Shown here piece after piece: positions 21,963-32,100 of a stretch of 64,000 nucleotides of DNA. Position numbers and translations under genes: made by a program. Source of the DNA: Tricholoma matsutake (Eukaryota > Basidiomycota > Agaricomycetes > Agaricales > Tricholomataceae); NCBI GenBank assembly GCA_026075535.2, contig AP026549.1, positions 9,610,001-9,674,000 of the forward strand. Reading direction: 5' to 3'. Numbering within the stretch: position 1 is the stretch's first letter; each line of letters starts with the position of its first letter. The notes under the pieces were generated by a model, which was not told the DNA's origin, ran no database searches, and worked only from the letters and a program-made list of their open reading frames with translations.

Positions 21963-23695
21963 TTACGTTTGGCCACCGCGTCCTGCGGGATGGTAAGAAG
22001 GAGGGGAGCGAGAGTTACGTCTCGCACTCACCTCGTCATAGCGCGCTTTGATCCAATCCCGGTCAAAGCGATGTCGCCAAAAGTTGCACCGACGATCGTC
22101 GGCTGCGTGATTTTTCCGGCAGTTGATACACCTAGCCGGGTGGGGACAGGCTGCCCCCTCTGGAGTAGCTGGGACGGGAGGGTTCGCCTTGGCGTTCCCC
22201 TTGCAACACCCTGCGAGGGCACGATGGTGCTCCTTGCGGTGTGGGCCTGCGCAGATTGGACATTTGGTCTGCGGAGCTCTGCATGCTGGGGTGGGGTGTC
22301 CCCACTTCCAGCACCGTTGGCATATAGGCAACCCAGGGTTCGCCCTGGCAGCCCTAATATAAGCGACGTAGCGTCCAAATTGGACGCCTCGACCGATGAG
22401 AGCCTTGGCTCGTGCACCGCTGACTGAGTCAGCGATGTTAAGATAGACGGTGCACGTATCCGACATTCTCAAATCACGTACCACCCGGGGGGGGACTTGT
22501 AACACTGCAAGGTCCGATATCCCAGACTTTCCCAGATGTGCAACGACGACGTCAGGCGTAAGTGCCTTGTCGTTAGCGACGAATGGCACATCGACCAGTT
22601 TGAGGTACGATGTGGAGGTAGGTAACGCTGCATCTACTTGCAACGCGAAGGGAAACTCCTTGTGAGCCGCCTCCTTGAAACAACGAAGGTCCTCCTCGGA
22701 GGCCACGACGTCTGTAGCTACTGATAGATTACCAGCGTGCATTGATGCGGACTGGGCCACTAGTTTAGAGTGGTGCAGTCCGAGAGTGACTCGGACGTGA
22801 TCCAAGAAATCAGCAGGGTTCGTCTCCGCCCCCAGGGGGGGACGAACGTGCACCAAGACCTGTCATCTCGACGGTCCATGGACGGTAGGTGATGGCTTTG
22901 CAGCCTTCGGTCTGGAGGGACCAACATGCTGCTGTATGTCAGCCAGCTTATCGGTCGGTAGTTCAGGGAAGGCCTTGGCTAGTCACACAAGGCCATCCAT
23001 GGAAGTGTTAGGTGCTCGCCCCCCAGGGAAGCGAGCGACCTGAGCAAAGGTTCCCCTGCCCGAAGGCCTGGTGGACCAGTTCACGGGGGGAGGCGGTCCT
23101 TGACCCCATGACGACGAGACACCCCCTGCTGGGGGTTTAGGAAGAGGTCGAGCCCCTTTCGGGCCTCGAGTCCTCGCTGATTTGTGAGGGGGGGGGCGTT
23201 GCCCATCCCATCCCTCCAGGTACTCCGTCCTTGGGACGTCGTTAGGATCGTTGGTGACAGTGCCCGACCTAGGTCGTTTGCTGCCCCCGCCCATCCTGTC
23301 TATAGCACTCTGGAGCGTAGCGTTCCCGGAATTGTGATCGAAGCCAGCCTCGGCAGCTGCTGCCAGCACCGAGCCCAGTTGTTCTGCTATGAGCTGCCGT
23401 TCTTCAGCAGTCGGTCGTCTAGATCCCGTCCTGTTGAGGACAACTCGGAATCCAGTTGCGTACTCTCCCAGGTCACTGGCGAAGGTCTGGGGTCCACTCC
23501 AGTCATCGCTAGTCATCTCCGTGTCCTGAATGACGTGGGTAGAGAGGTTGTCGGCCACTTCATCCGCCCACGAAGCAGGTGTTGAAGGGGTAGCCGGAGG
23601 TGCAGGAGACGCAGTCGCATCCCTGGAAGATAACGCTGGCACGCTGAAACGCTGTGCTCGCGGAGTGACAGTGCCCGCCCCATAGGGGGAGGGGG
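21963..23695 (-). pseudogene. LINE ORF1, gag-like with zinc knuckles (LN3, type La)
   Basis: Minus strand, truncated at the N-terminal side by the SE7 junction at codon ~65. It carries three zinc knuckles near the C-terminus (CQRCWKWGHPTPAC; CPICAGPH...; CINCRKNH...C). A CGA-to-TGA change near 22983 stops the frame after SMDGLV. The N-terminal third differs clearly from LN5 (SSRDAT for SPRRAT), marking subfamily La. Family role: binds element RNA and forms the RNP. Confidence 0.88.
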
Positions 23696-24103
23696 TTTTT
23701 TTTTTTTTTTTTTTTTTTTTTGGGTCAACAATTTATAACGCGGGGCTCGATCGCAGTCCGCGGAGCAGGATACAAACTTGGGTACTACTATAACTACGCT
23801 TCCCCTCACCCATATCCTACCCAGGTCCTCATTTTAGCCACTTTAGGCGGGCAGTGCCACAGACGTTGGCCTCTCAGCCAGGAAAGGCAATAATCTGGAG
23901 GGGGGGACCCCCTCCCGAAGCTAGCCATTAGATCGTCAGCTGGTGCGAAGTGGTCCCCCGGCCACATATCCAACCGAAGTCAGATCAGGCGCAGTGGTGT
24001 CAATTCACCGTAAATCCCCCCTTGCGGGAGGAATAACCGTCCGCATACTCCCAGCCAACGAGGATTGACCACCCCGGACGAACACGCTCCTTGACTTGTT
24101 ACA

Positions 24104-24121
24104 ACCACCATAAATAGTGGT
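24104..24121 (+). promoter_or_regulatory. 5'-terminal hairpin of SE leader (SE8 example)
   Basis: ACCAC and GTGGT pair around an 8-nt AT-rich loop, 18 nt from the element start. It is present in the SE copies of all four subfamilies. The role is unknown; possibilities are RT or protein recognition of the RNA 5' end. Confidence 0.5.
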
Positions 24122-24132
24122 AAACACCTCTG

Positions 24133-24156
24133 CTCAACGTTGCAAGCGACGTCGAC
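24133..24156 (+). promoter_or_regulatory. Second leader hairpin with covarying stem (SE8 example)
   Basis: ACGTTG and CGACGT pair around a 4-nt loop (CAAG). In SE3, SE13 and SE15 the same place reads CTCGATGTTG-GTAG-CAACGTCGAG, a 10-bp stem of different sequence. The stem is kept while the bases change, which supports a real RNA structure. Confidence 0.5.
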
Positions 24157-24512
24157 ACTCCAATTTTCGTCCGATTTTCGATCGGATTTCGCCATCACGA
24201 ACGCTCTCGGCGTCTCCAGGCCTACCCTGATTTGCTAAGAGATCCGTCCATCCGATCTCCGTGGATGCCCCAGTCATTGTTTTTGACAATGGCTGCTATC
24301 TGTCTCGTTGTCCTGGGCTTCGAGGATCCTGACTAGGTGAGTGTTGTTTATGAAAGAGTAGTCTGGGTCCCTCTGGGGGCTTAGAGTGGGTGTGGGATGC
24401 CTGCTTTAACGCTCGCCCAAGTCGACACACTCGTTTAGTTGGGGGAGGTCTGGCTTAGGGAGAAGGGACGTTATCACTGGATTGCTAGTTGTCTGGGAGG
24501 CTTCTAGCCTCC

Positions 24513-24614
24513 ATGCTCTGTGAGTTTCTATTACTAGAGACATGCTACACTGACTACCCTCTGGAATACACCATCGTTAAAAGGGGCCGGGCGATGGTGC
24601 CCCCTAGCGGCTAG
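24513..24614 (+). CDS. Conserved 33-codon upstream ORF in the SE8 leader
   Basis: ATG to TAG without interruption (MLCEFLLLETCYTDY..., ending VPPSG), 246 nt before the main start. Same position and length as in SE2; the peptide differs at only a few residues between alpha, beta and gamma. It may tune translation of the main ORF or simply reflect a conserved RNA fold. Confidence 0.5.
   Translation: MLCEFLLLETCYTDYPLEYTIVKRGRAMVPPSG
24569..24604 (+). promoter_or_regulatory. Leader hairpin, possible H-type pseudoknot (SE8 example)
   Basis: CACCATCG (24569-24576) pairs with CGATGGTG (24592-24599). The loop carries GGGGC, which can pair with the CCCC that follows the stem, giving an H-type pseudoknot. 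In delta copies the stem is CACCGTC/GACGGTG (19066-19072 and 19090-19096), a compensatory A-T to G-C change. It overlaps the end of the uORF. Confidence 0.55.
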
Positions 24615-24859
24615 GCTTACACCTCGGTGGCCGCTCCTCACCACTATCCCTCTACCTCCGGTGCTCACTCCTCTGGGGTGTTATGACCCGGGTTCAATCT
24701 TCTCCCACCGGGCTACAGGATGTGCGGCCTGTTCCCCCCTCGGAGCGTTCGGAGGCAGTATCGGGTGGACCCGGAATAGAGATATGGGATCACCCGTTAT
24801 CGATGGCACGCTACGTATTTTGATTCTTACCATCATCTACAAGCACTAACTTCCTCTCA

Positions 24860-25669
24860 ATGCCTAAACGGCGAACTAGAGACCATACACCACGTTGGGG
24901 TCTACACGACCCCTCCCTGATTACGGGCGACATCTATGACGATGACGTCCAAGACTACGACACCCGGTACGATCACGACGATCCGGGTGTAGCTACTGCC
25001 CTACGGGCAGTTAGAGATCTATGGGCTGGAGAGGACCTCTCCGACCCTGAGGATGACGAGGACTCTCTTGCTATGCAAGAGGCCCTCAATTACGCCGAGA
25101 GCAGCCCCAAGCTGGCCTCGAGGCAAACGATCGACCGTGTGCTGTGGGCGCAGGACGTCCATGTCGCACATAAACGATGGACTCGCAGTCTCGAACGCGA
25201 GGACATGTACACTCAGGAGCTCGGCATTGCTGAGCTCTTCTATCCGGAGGCATCCCCTGCCCCTTTACCGCCTTTGCCCCCCATCCCTGAGTTGGTGGAG
25301 GACGAAGCGCCGTTATCTGTGAATGAGAGGCTGGAAATCGAAGCCACCTCTCATGCCATGCTACACCAACTCGACGCGATGACCATGTTCATTGGTACCG
25401 TCCGTACATCCGCCGTTCCCCCTGCAGAGAGGAACGCATGGCGCCAAATGGCCTGGGAGTTATTCACGACCACCTGGCGACTGTCTGAGACGATGTCGGC
25501 AGAACTAGCAGCTGTTCCGACACCTCTCGACCTCACGTCCCCGGCAGCCTTCCGGGCTTCCTACGCGGCGATGCACACCGCTCAATCAGAGCCTCAATCT
25601 GGGGAACCCTCGTCCCCAGCACGGCGCCGTCGTCCTCGAGGTCCTCGTGGACAGCAGTGCCGCAACTAG
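24860..25669 (+). CDS. SE alpha protein, 269 aa, unknown function (SE8)
   Basis: Intact ORF with the full alpha block order, nearly identical to the SE4 protein. Differences include DDDVQDYD for DDGVQDYD, LPPLPP for LPPWPP, and a Cys near the C-terminus (GQQCRN). No known domain recognised. The start ATG lies in the context CCTCTCAATGCC, which is kept in alpha copies. Confidence 0.8.
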   Translation: MPKRRTRDHTPRWGLHDPSLITGDIYDDDVQDYDTRYDHDDPGVATALRAVRDLWAGEDLSDPEDDEDSLAMQEALNYAESSPKLASRQTIDRVLWAQDVHVAHKRWTRSLEREDMYTQELGIAELFYPEASPAPLPPLPPIPELVEDEAPLSVNERLEIEATSHAMLHQLDAMTMFIGTVRTSAVPPAERNAWRQMAWELFTTTWRLSETMSAELAAVPTPLDLTSPAAFRASYAAMHTAQSEPQSGEPSSPARRRRPRGPRGQQCRN

Positions 25670-25673
25670 TACA

Positions 25674-25687
25674 GGGGGCTATCCCCC
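25674..25687 (+). promoter_or_regulatory. Stop-proximal G/C hairpin (SE8 example)
   Basis: GGGGG-CTAT-CCCCC begins 4 nt after the stop codon. Every SE subfamily with this region has a G/C hairpin here but with a different loop and stem length (GGGGGGTGTCACCCCCC in SE2, GGGGAACACCCC in SE1). It may stabilise the RNA 3' end or influence termination. Confidence 0.45.
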
Positions 25688-25976
25688 TCTACATTCACGG
25701 CCACCAAGTAACTGGTGGCCACTATCGGGAGGGTGACATGGTGTCGCTTCCCTATACCTTCCCCCCACTGCGGGGGGGACGATGTCATCGAGTGCGTGCA
25801 CATGGGTGCATTTGCTCGAGGGGGGTCTCGGCCCCCTACTTACGGCGGTCACGGTGAATAACCAGGTGAACAACCACCCGCCTTGTTACTGTCACTCGTG
25901 CACAACACGGTGATGGTCCACCTCATTCGTCTGGGGTGGTCAATCCTCGTTGGCTGGAAAAACGCAGACGGTTATT

Positions 25977-25992
25977 CCTCCCGCAAGGGGGG
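25977..25992 (+). promoter_or_regulatory. 3' UTR hairpin with GCAA tetraloop (SE8 example)
   Basis: CCTCCC-GCAA-GGGGGG forms a stem capped by a GNRA-type loop. In gamma copy SE10 it reads CTTCCC-GCAA-GGGAGG, so pairing is kept with changed bases. The loop is the same in all copies checked. Confidence 0.5.
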
Positions 25993-26247
25993 ATTTACGG
26001 TGAATTAACACTGCTGCGCCTGGTCTGGCCTCGGTCGGACATGTGGCCGGGGGACCGTTTGCTCCAGGGGGCGATCTAATGGCTAACTTCGGGAGGGGGG
26101 GCGCCCCCTCCAGATTATTGCCTTTCCTGGCTGAGAGGCCAACGTCTGTGGAACTGCCCGCCTAAAGGTGGCTAAAACGGGGACCTGAGTGGGAGATGGG
26201 CGAGGGGAACACGTAGATAAAGTAGTACCCAAGTTTGTACCTCGCTC

Positions 26248-26288
26248 CGCGGACTGCGTTCGAGCCCCGCGTTATAAATTCTGATCCA
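26248..26288 (+). promoter_or_regulatory. Shared 3'-terminal stem-loop and tail signal (SE8 example)
   Basis: CGCGG (26248-26252) and CCGCG (26267-26271) pair, followed by TTATAAATTCTGATCC and poly(A). The LINE 3' end has the same stem and TTATAAA..TTGACCC. In the family, LINE RTs often recognise their RNA at the 3' end, so this is the likely handle by which SE RNA uses the LINE enzyme. Confidence 0.6.
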
Positions 26289-26385
26289 AAAAAAAAAAAA
26301 AAAAAAACCACCCCGGACGAACGAGGTGGACCATCACCGTGTCATGCACGAGTAACAGTAATGTGGCAGCTGGTTGTTCACCTGG

Positions 26386-27028
26386 TTATTCACCGGAACC
26401 GCCGTAAGCAGGGGGCCAAAGCCCCCCTCGAGCAAATGCACTGCCAGCACATGCACTCGATAGCAATTTCCCCCCCGCAGCGGGGAGAACGTAAAGGGTA
26501 GCAACATTTGTCACCAACCCGACAGCAGCCAGCGGACTGGCGGTGATGGGTGTGGAGCGGAATGCCCCACACAAGTAGCAGCACGGCCATCTGTGATGAT
26601 GATGGCACTGTACTGGGAACGAGGGTTCCCCAGATTGGAGCTCTGCTAGAGCTGTTGGCATCGCCACACAGGAAGCTGGAACAGCTGCCGGAGGCGTAGG
26701 ATCATTGGAACGATCGTCTCTGGTTGTCCGCTTGGGCATCAGGAGCAAGTTAGTACTGGTATATGATGCTAGTGATCGAAATACACAGCGTGCAGTGTAA
26801 GCGAGGGCCTCCTGCCTAGCAAGAGAGTCCACGTAATCGTCAGGGTCGGGGAGGTCCTCCCCAGCCCACAGATCTCAAACTGCCTAGGGCAGCTGCTACC
26901 TCCAGTTCGTTCTGTGAGAACTGGGTGTCGTAGTCTTGGGCATCATCACCAACGATGTCACCCGTAATCAAGGTGGGGTCGTGAAGGCCCCAGCGTGTGG
27001 TTTGGTCTCTGTTCAGCCGTTTGGGCAT
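26386..27028 (-). pseudogene. SE delta ORF remnants (SE7)
   Basis: ATG 27028 (MPKRLNRDQTTRWGL) opens 62 codons and then stops at the delta frameshift. A second ATG at 26739 (MPKRTTRDDRSND) opens 117 codons to 26386. Same layout as SE6 and SE13. Lacks the central helical block. Confidence 0.78.
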
Positions 27029-28601
27029 TGAGAGTGAGTTAGCACAGGTAAATGACGATAACAGTCAAAATACGTAGCGTAAGGTCGATAACAGATGGCC
27101 CCTTATCTCAGTTCCAGGTCCACCCGATACAGCCTCCAAATGCTCCGAGGGGGCGAACAGGCCGCGAATCCTGTTGCCTGGTGGGAGAAGATTGAACCCG
27201 GGTCATAACACCCTAAAAGAGTGAGCACCGGAGGTAGAGAGTTGGTGGTGAGTAGCGGCCACCAGAGCGTCGACCTAGCTGTCAGGGGGCACTATCGCCC
27301 GGCCCCTTTTAATGATGGTGTATTCCAATGGGTAGTCAGTGTAGCATGTCTCTAGTAATAGAAACTCACAGAGCATGGAGGCTGGGAGCCTCCCAGACGG
27401 CCAGCAGTCCAGTAAGAACGTCCTTCCCCCTAAGCCAGACCTCCCCCAGCTAAACAAGCGCTTCTACTTGGGCGAGCATTGAAGCAGGCATCCTACACCC
27501 GCTCTAAGCCCCCATAGGAACCCAGACTACTCTTTCATAGACATCACTCACCTAGCCAGGATCCTCGAAGCCAAGGGGAACAAGACAGATAGCAGTCACT
27601 GTTGGAAACAATGACTGAGACATCCCCGGAGATCGGATGGACGGATCTCTTAGCAAATCAGGGCAAGCCTGGAGACACCGAGAGCGTTCGTGATGGTGAA
27701 ATCCGATCGAAAATCGGACAAAAATTGAAGTGTCGACGTCGCGTGCAACGTTGAGCAGAGGTGTTTACCACTATTTATGGTGGTTGTAACAAGTCAAGGA
27801 GCGATACTGCCCGAAGGCTTGGTTGACATGTTCACAGGGGGAGGAGGTCCTCTGCCCCATGAAGAAGAGGTGCCCCCTATTGGGGGTTTAGGAAGAGGTC
27901 GAGCCCCTCTCGGGCCTCGTGTCCTCGCAGATTTGTGAGGGGGGGGGCGTGGCCCATCCCATCCCTCCAAGTGCTCCGTCCTTGGGACGTCGTTGGGGTC
28001 AGTAGTCGCAGGTCGTTTGCCTGCACCGCCAGCCCTGTCGATGGCTCTTCAGAGGGTCGTGTTCCCCGAGTCGCGATGGAATCCAACTGTGGTCGCTGCA
28101 TACAGCACCGCCCCCAGTTGTTCTGCGATTTCCTGCCGTTGCTCAGCAGTGGGTTGTCGGGCTCCAGTCCTGTTCAGAACAGTAATGAATCCCTGGGCGT
28201 ATTCCCTGAGGTCGTGGGCGAAGGTGACTGGACCGGCCCAATCGTCGTCCACATCGCTCGCCATCACCGTATCTTGGATCACGGACTCGGGGTTGGGTGT
28301 CAGAGCTTCGTCTCCCCATCGAGAGGCAGGAGTGGAAGGAGTGGTAGGTGGTGCAGGGGACGCTGTGGCCCTCCTGGGAGATAGTGTCGGCACCCTGAAT
28401 CGCTGTGCGCGAGGTGTGATCGTTCCGGCCCCATACGGGGAGGGAGTTGGAGAGCTTCTTTGGGACCGATGAGGGCCCACCGAAGGTGCTGTCTGTGAGG
28501 ATCAATGGGGTCGTCGCCAGGAGTTCTGGGCGTACCGGCTCTGGAAGGGTCCCCCACGTCCATCGCTTCACCTGATCTCCCCCTTTTTTTTTTTTTTTTT
28601 T

Positions 28602-28642
28602 GGGTCAAAAATTTATAACGCGGCGCCCGATCGCAGTCCGCG
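28602..28642 (-). promoter_or_regulatory. LINE 3'-terminal stem-loop and tail signal (LN5)
   Basis: On the minus strand CGCGG and CCGCG pair around a 14-nt loop (plus-strand coordinates 28619-28623 and 28638-28642), followed by TTATAAATTTTTGACCC and poly(A). Nearly the same as the SE 3' end. Probably the RT recognition site for target-primed reverse transcription; this is inference. Confidence 0.6.
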
Positions 28643-29125
28643 GTAGAGACATACAAACGAAGTACACTACGCCCAGCCCAAGTCCTCCTCCTGCTGAACT
28701 TCGCACCAACCACCTGGATAGCTGCAAAGGCCACTAAGGGGGCTCCCTTTATCGAATAAACGGACTTGCCAGTGGTGGCGTACCGACAACCCGAGCCTAA
28801 CGATGTCGTGATCCCCGAATCCCTACGGGTATGAGTGCAAGATTTAGGGGATATTGCCGCCCCGACGAGAGCCTCTCAGCTCGGAAAGGAAGGCGCAGTC
28901 AGCGTTCAAGCTGTAGCGCGCAACCGACAGCGGATCTGAAAGCGCTCAGGTGCCTCCCCGAACCGGTACCTAGGTTCGTGTCCCCCCTCCCTGACAGTCG
29001 CTCCTGAACACGGGTGGGCCCCCTTTATGAGGGTTAACGGACTCGTCTGGTGCCCTACAGCCACCCCGACATACCGATAACACTAGCTAGAACCAGACGG
29101 GGGTCATACGCCCTGCGCGCACAAC

Positions 29126-32100
29126 CTATCCTGGATCCCACGCAAGTGAGTTGAACGACCCTAAGGCAGGGTTATTGTCCATGAATTCGTGGAAGCCTTC
29201 AACGGAGTCAGGGCTTGCACGAGTTTCTTTGCGATCCACCTTGGGGCAGATGCATAGCAGATGGTCCCGAGTTTGTATGTCAGGACCAAGACACCAGCAT
29301 TGGTATTCCCCGTCGAGGGATAGACGTTGACGATACTCCCCTATAGGAGCATGGCCAGTAATCATGCGAGTCGAACGGGAAGTCACCGTAGTGTTGTTTC
29401 CCATTACTTTCAGCCAAGGCCCACCTTTGTGAGTCGAGGGTAACACCGGTTTTCCACCAGCTCCTTTGAGTTGGTAGAAGTGACGTCCACGGTACGCAGG
29501 ATCTGCGAATCGAGTGTGCCAATCCTTACAAACGGCCTTTTCGACCTGGTTTCTAAGGTAATCTAAAGACGTCCGCGGGTGTCTGCCCACGGAGATCTTG
29601 GTAGATGTAGCTACATCGTGAGCCATCTTGTGTACGTTCCACTCGAACTTCGAGGGAACATGCCAGAATGTAACGTTCCTCTCCTCCTCCCCGGCTAGCC
29701 AGGGGCGAAGAGAGCGACAAGCGTCCAGAGCAAAGATTTGCTCGGATCGTGGTTTTGGATCGATTAGGGACTCAATGCCCGTAGTAGAATCCGAGAATAT
29801 CACCAACTTTTTGCATCCTCTGCTGCAAGCAGCCGAGACGCCCAGTTGGAGAGCAAAGAGTTCGACTTCTGGGGGGGTTCTCCTCCCAGAAGCTGAGACA
29901 ATGCGATCTACCTGTTCCCCCTGTCTGAAGACAAGAGCGCAGGCGACAGCTTGAAACTTAGCATCAGTGGGCACTGAGGCGTCCACTGCAACGACGAGAG
30001 TGTCATCCTCAACCTGGGCAGTGGCCCAGGCCTTGTCAAGGTCACTCCTGTAAGAGTTCCTCGCTCCATCCTCCTTAGAGGTGAGGCGATGAGAGGAGAA
30101 ACGAGTGGGGAATGAATCCTTCACTCTGTTTCCAGGTGTGTTTTCTTCCCCAAAGGGGTCGAATTCATCACCTGGTACAAGGGCCAGAGCTGCAGCCGAA
30201 GCGACAGATGGGCCTTGTAAAGTAAGAGTGTCAAGCACGTTCCCTCCCCAGAGTCCTAGCTCATGAGAGTGGGTGGTGCCTACGTGATTGGGCCCTAAGA
30301 TAGCTCTTAGAGGGTGAGATGGGGCCAATAGGGGGGTTCTGAACACCCCTCTGTCGACTAGACGGCGCAGTAACAGCTGCATAGGCAGCAGTCCTGCGAT
30401 ACTTTCCAGACCCCCAATAGGGGTGGTTCTGAAGGCACCGAGGATCCAGCGAGCAGCGATGGACTGCACCTGGGCCAGCGTTTTGATGACACCCTTGACG
30501 CGAGCGCCTTTGAAGTGCCAAAGTCTAAGTCCATACGTCATGATGGGCACGACGCACGAACGGTATAGAAGGCGTTTCTGCATAGGGGACAGCCCTCTGA
30601 CAGAATTACCGAGCATTCCCATCGCCCTTGCAGTGGTGAGGGCTTTGGTGGAGTAGAATCGCGTGTGCTCCTTGAAGGAGAGTTTGCGATCGAAGAAGAA
30701 TCCGAGGTACCTCCAGGTGACCTTGGGTTTGAGAGGGGTGTTGCCCGTGTAGGGGGCAAAGCCAAGGTCGATAGGCAGGGGGGTGAACCTCCTCGCCCTA
30801 GAAAAGTGAAAGATTTCAGACTTGTCATGTTCAAGGACAAGTCCGAGGGAGGTGAACGCCTGGAAAATCCAGCCATACGCTTTCTTGAGGAGGGGGAGAT
30901 TATCCTCCAACTGTGGAGAGCGGGCGATGAGGGTGCCATCGTCCACATAGGACATGAGATCGACATCTCTGCCGACTTCGCTTCTTCTGAAGAGTTTCAT
31001 GATGGGCGTCAAATATAACGCCGATAAGACAGGGGACAAGGCAGATCCTTGGCCCACTCCCACATCGGCTGCAAAGGAGCCAGATGAGAAAGCGTTCCAT
31101 TTGTAGGTCATTTTGCGACCCACAAGGTATGAACGGAAGAAGTTCACTACTTGTGCAGGGAACCCCGACCGAGAGATGATCTCCAACAGAACTTGGTGGT
31201 TCAAGGAGGGGAAGAATTGCGCGATGTCGAAAGCGACAACGCTCGTTTTGAGCCCCTTGGCCCATCCTGCTCTGACCAGGTGGGTAAGGTAGATACCTGC
31301 ATCCTCAGTGGAACGCTGGGCGACGCCTCCGAATTGGTTTTGTTCGAAAGCCTCGTGTGCGACACCGTCGAATTGAAGTCGCCTTGACAACATCTTTTCG
31401 ACTAACTTGCCCAGAGTGTTCAGAAGCACAATGGGCCTGAACGACTTAGGGGTAGAGTAGTTAGGCTTCCCTGGCTTCGGGATGATTACCGACAGGGACT
31501 CCTTGAAGTGCGCTGGCCAGTGGCCAGCAGTGATGCACGCCTCAGCAATGCGGGTGATGAGCCCTGCCACTTCTGGGTTGCTACACCAGTGTTTTAGGTG
31601 CGACCACGTAACATGATCGGGACCTGGAGTGGAACGGGAAGAACACGCGTTAAGCGCTTCTTTCATTTCCGTGACGGAGAACGGGATCCAGGCCCTTTCA
31701 GGCACCAGATCAAATTCCTCGAATATGCTCAGATCGACTTCTCGATCAGATGCGGCGTTATAGGACCCATCAAGGGCAGCCCACAGGGAATCCAGATCGT
31801 TACACGGTTCTCCCCGATAGGAGATAGCCTCGTACGATGGGAGGTTACGTTGACGAGTCCAGGACATCAGGTCCCAGGGTCGTCTGTTCATTGTAGCCAC
31901 TTCCTGGATACGGTCGTCGAAGAAGTCGCGCTTTGCATGTCGCATGACTTTCCTATAGAGCTTCCAGTCCCCCTCATCACGAGAGGCTCTGTAAGCGTCT
32001 AGGGCACCGCTGCATTCGTCCGTCCACCAACCTTTGGACGACTTGCCGAGGCGAGATTCCTTGGCATGGTTTTCCCATGCCTTGTTTAAAATCGTTGATA

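Larger units (their letters stand above)
9419..23695 (-). mobile_element. LN3: LINE copy (ORF1 type La), split by SE3
   Basis: Own sequence 9419-11170 and 20982-23695, minus strand. The 3' end lies left of the window because LN2 inserted at 9419. The 5' end is lost at the SE7 junction (23695/23696), where LN3 stops at ORF1 codon ~65 and the other side of SE7 belongs to another LINE subfamily. Both ORFs carry disabling mutations. Confidence 0.88.
24084..26307 (+). mobile_element. SE8: complete short element, alpha subfamily
   Basis: The TSD CCACCCCGGACGAAC is at 24069-24083 and 26308-26322. Two extra bases (AC), then GCTCCTTGACTTG at 24086. Leader with uORF 24513-24614, intact ORF, hairpin-rich 3' UTR, poly(A) 26288-26307. 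It lies in the 3' UTR of SE7, opposite orientation. Used here as the reference alpha copy for the RNA structures listed below. Confidence 0.95.
23696..27802 (-). mobile_element. SE7: chimeric short element (delta 3' half, alpha 5' half), split by SE8
   Basis: Own sequence 23696-24083 and 26323-27802, minus strand. Poly(T) 23696-23721; the 5' terminus GCTCCTTGACTTGTTAC ends at 27802. No TSD: the left flank is LN3 ORF1 (type La, codon ~65) and the right flank is LN6 ORF1 (type Lb, codon ~275). The 3' part and ORF are delta; upstream of a block identical in both types (27181-27213) the leader is alpha-like. This fits an ectopic crossover between two SE copies. Confidence 0.85.

Noticed and set aside
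26160..26275. tRNA-like box A (TGGCTAAAACG) and box B (GTTCGAGCC) near the SE 3' end, suggesting a pol III unit
   Set aside because: Both consensus motifs are short and degenerate, the spacing is about 85-90 nt, and they lie at the 3' end rather than near a start. The B-box part is also explained by the shared stem-loop loop.
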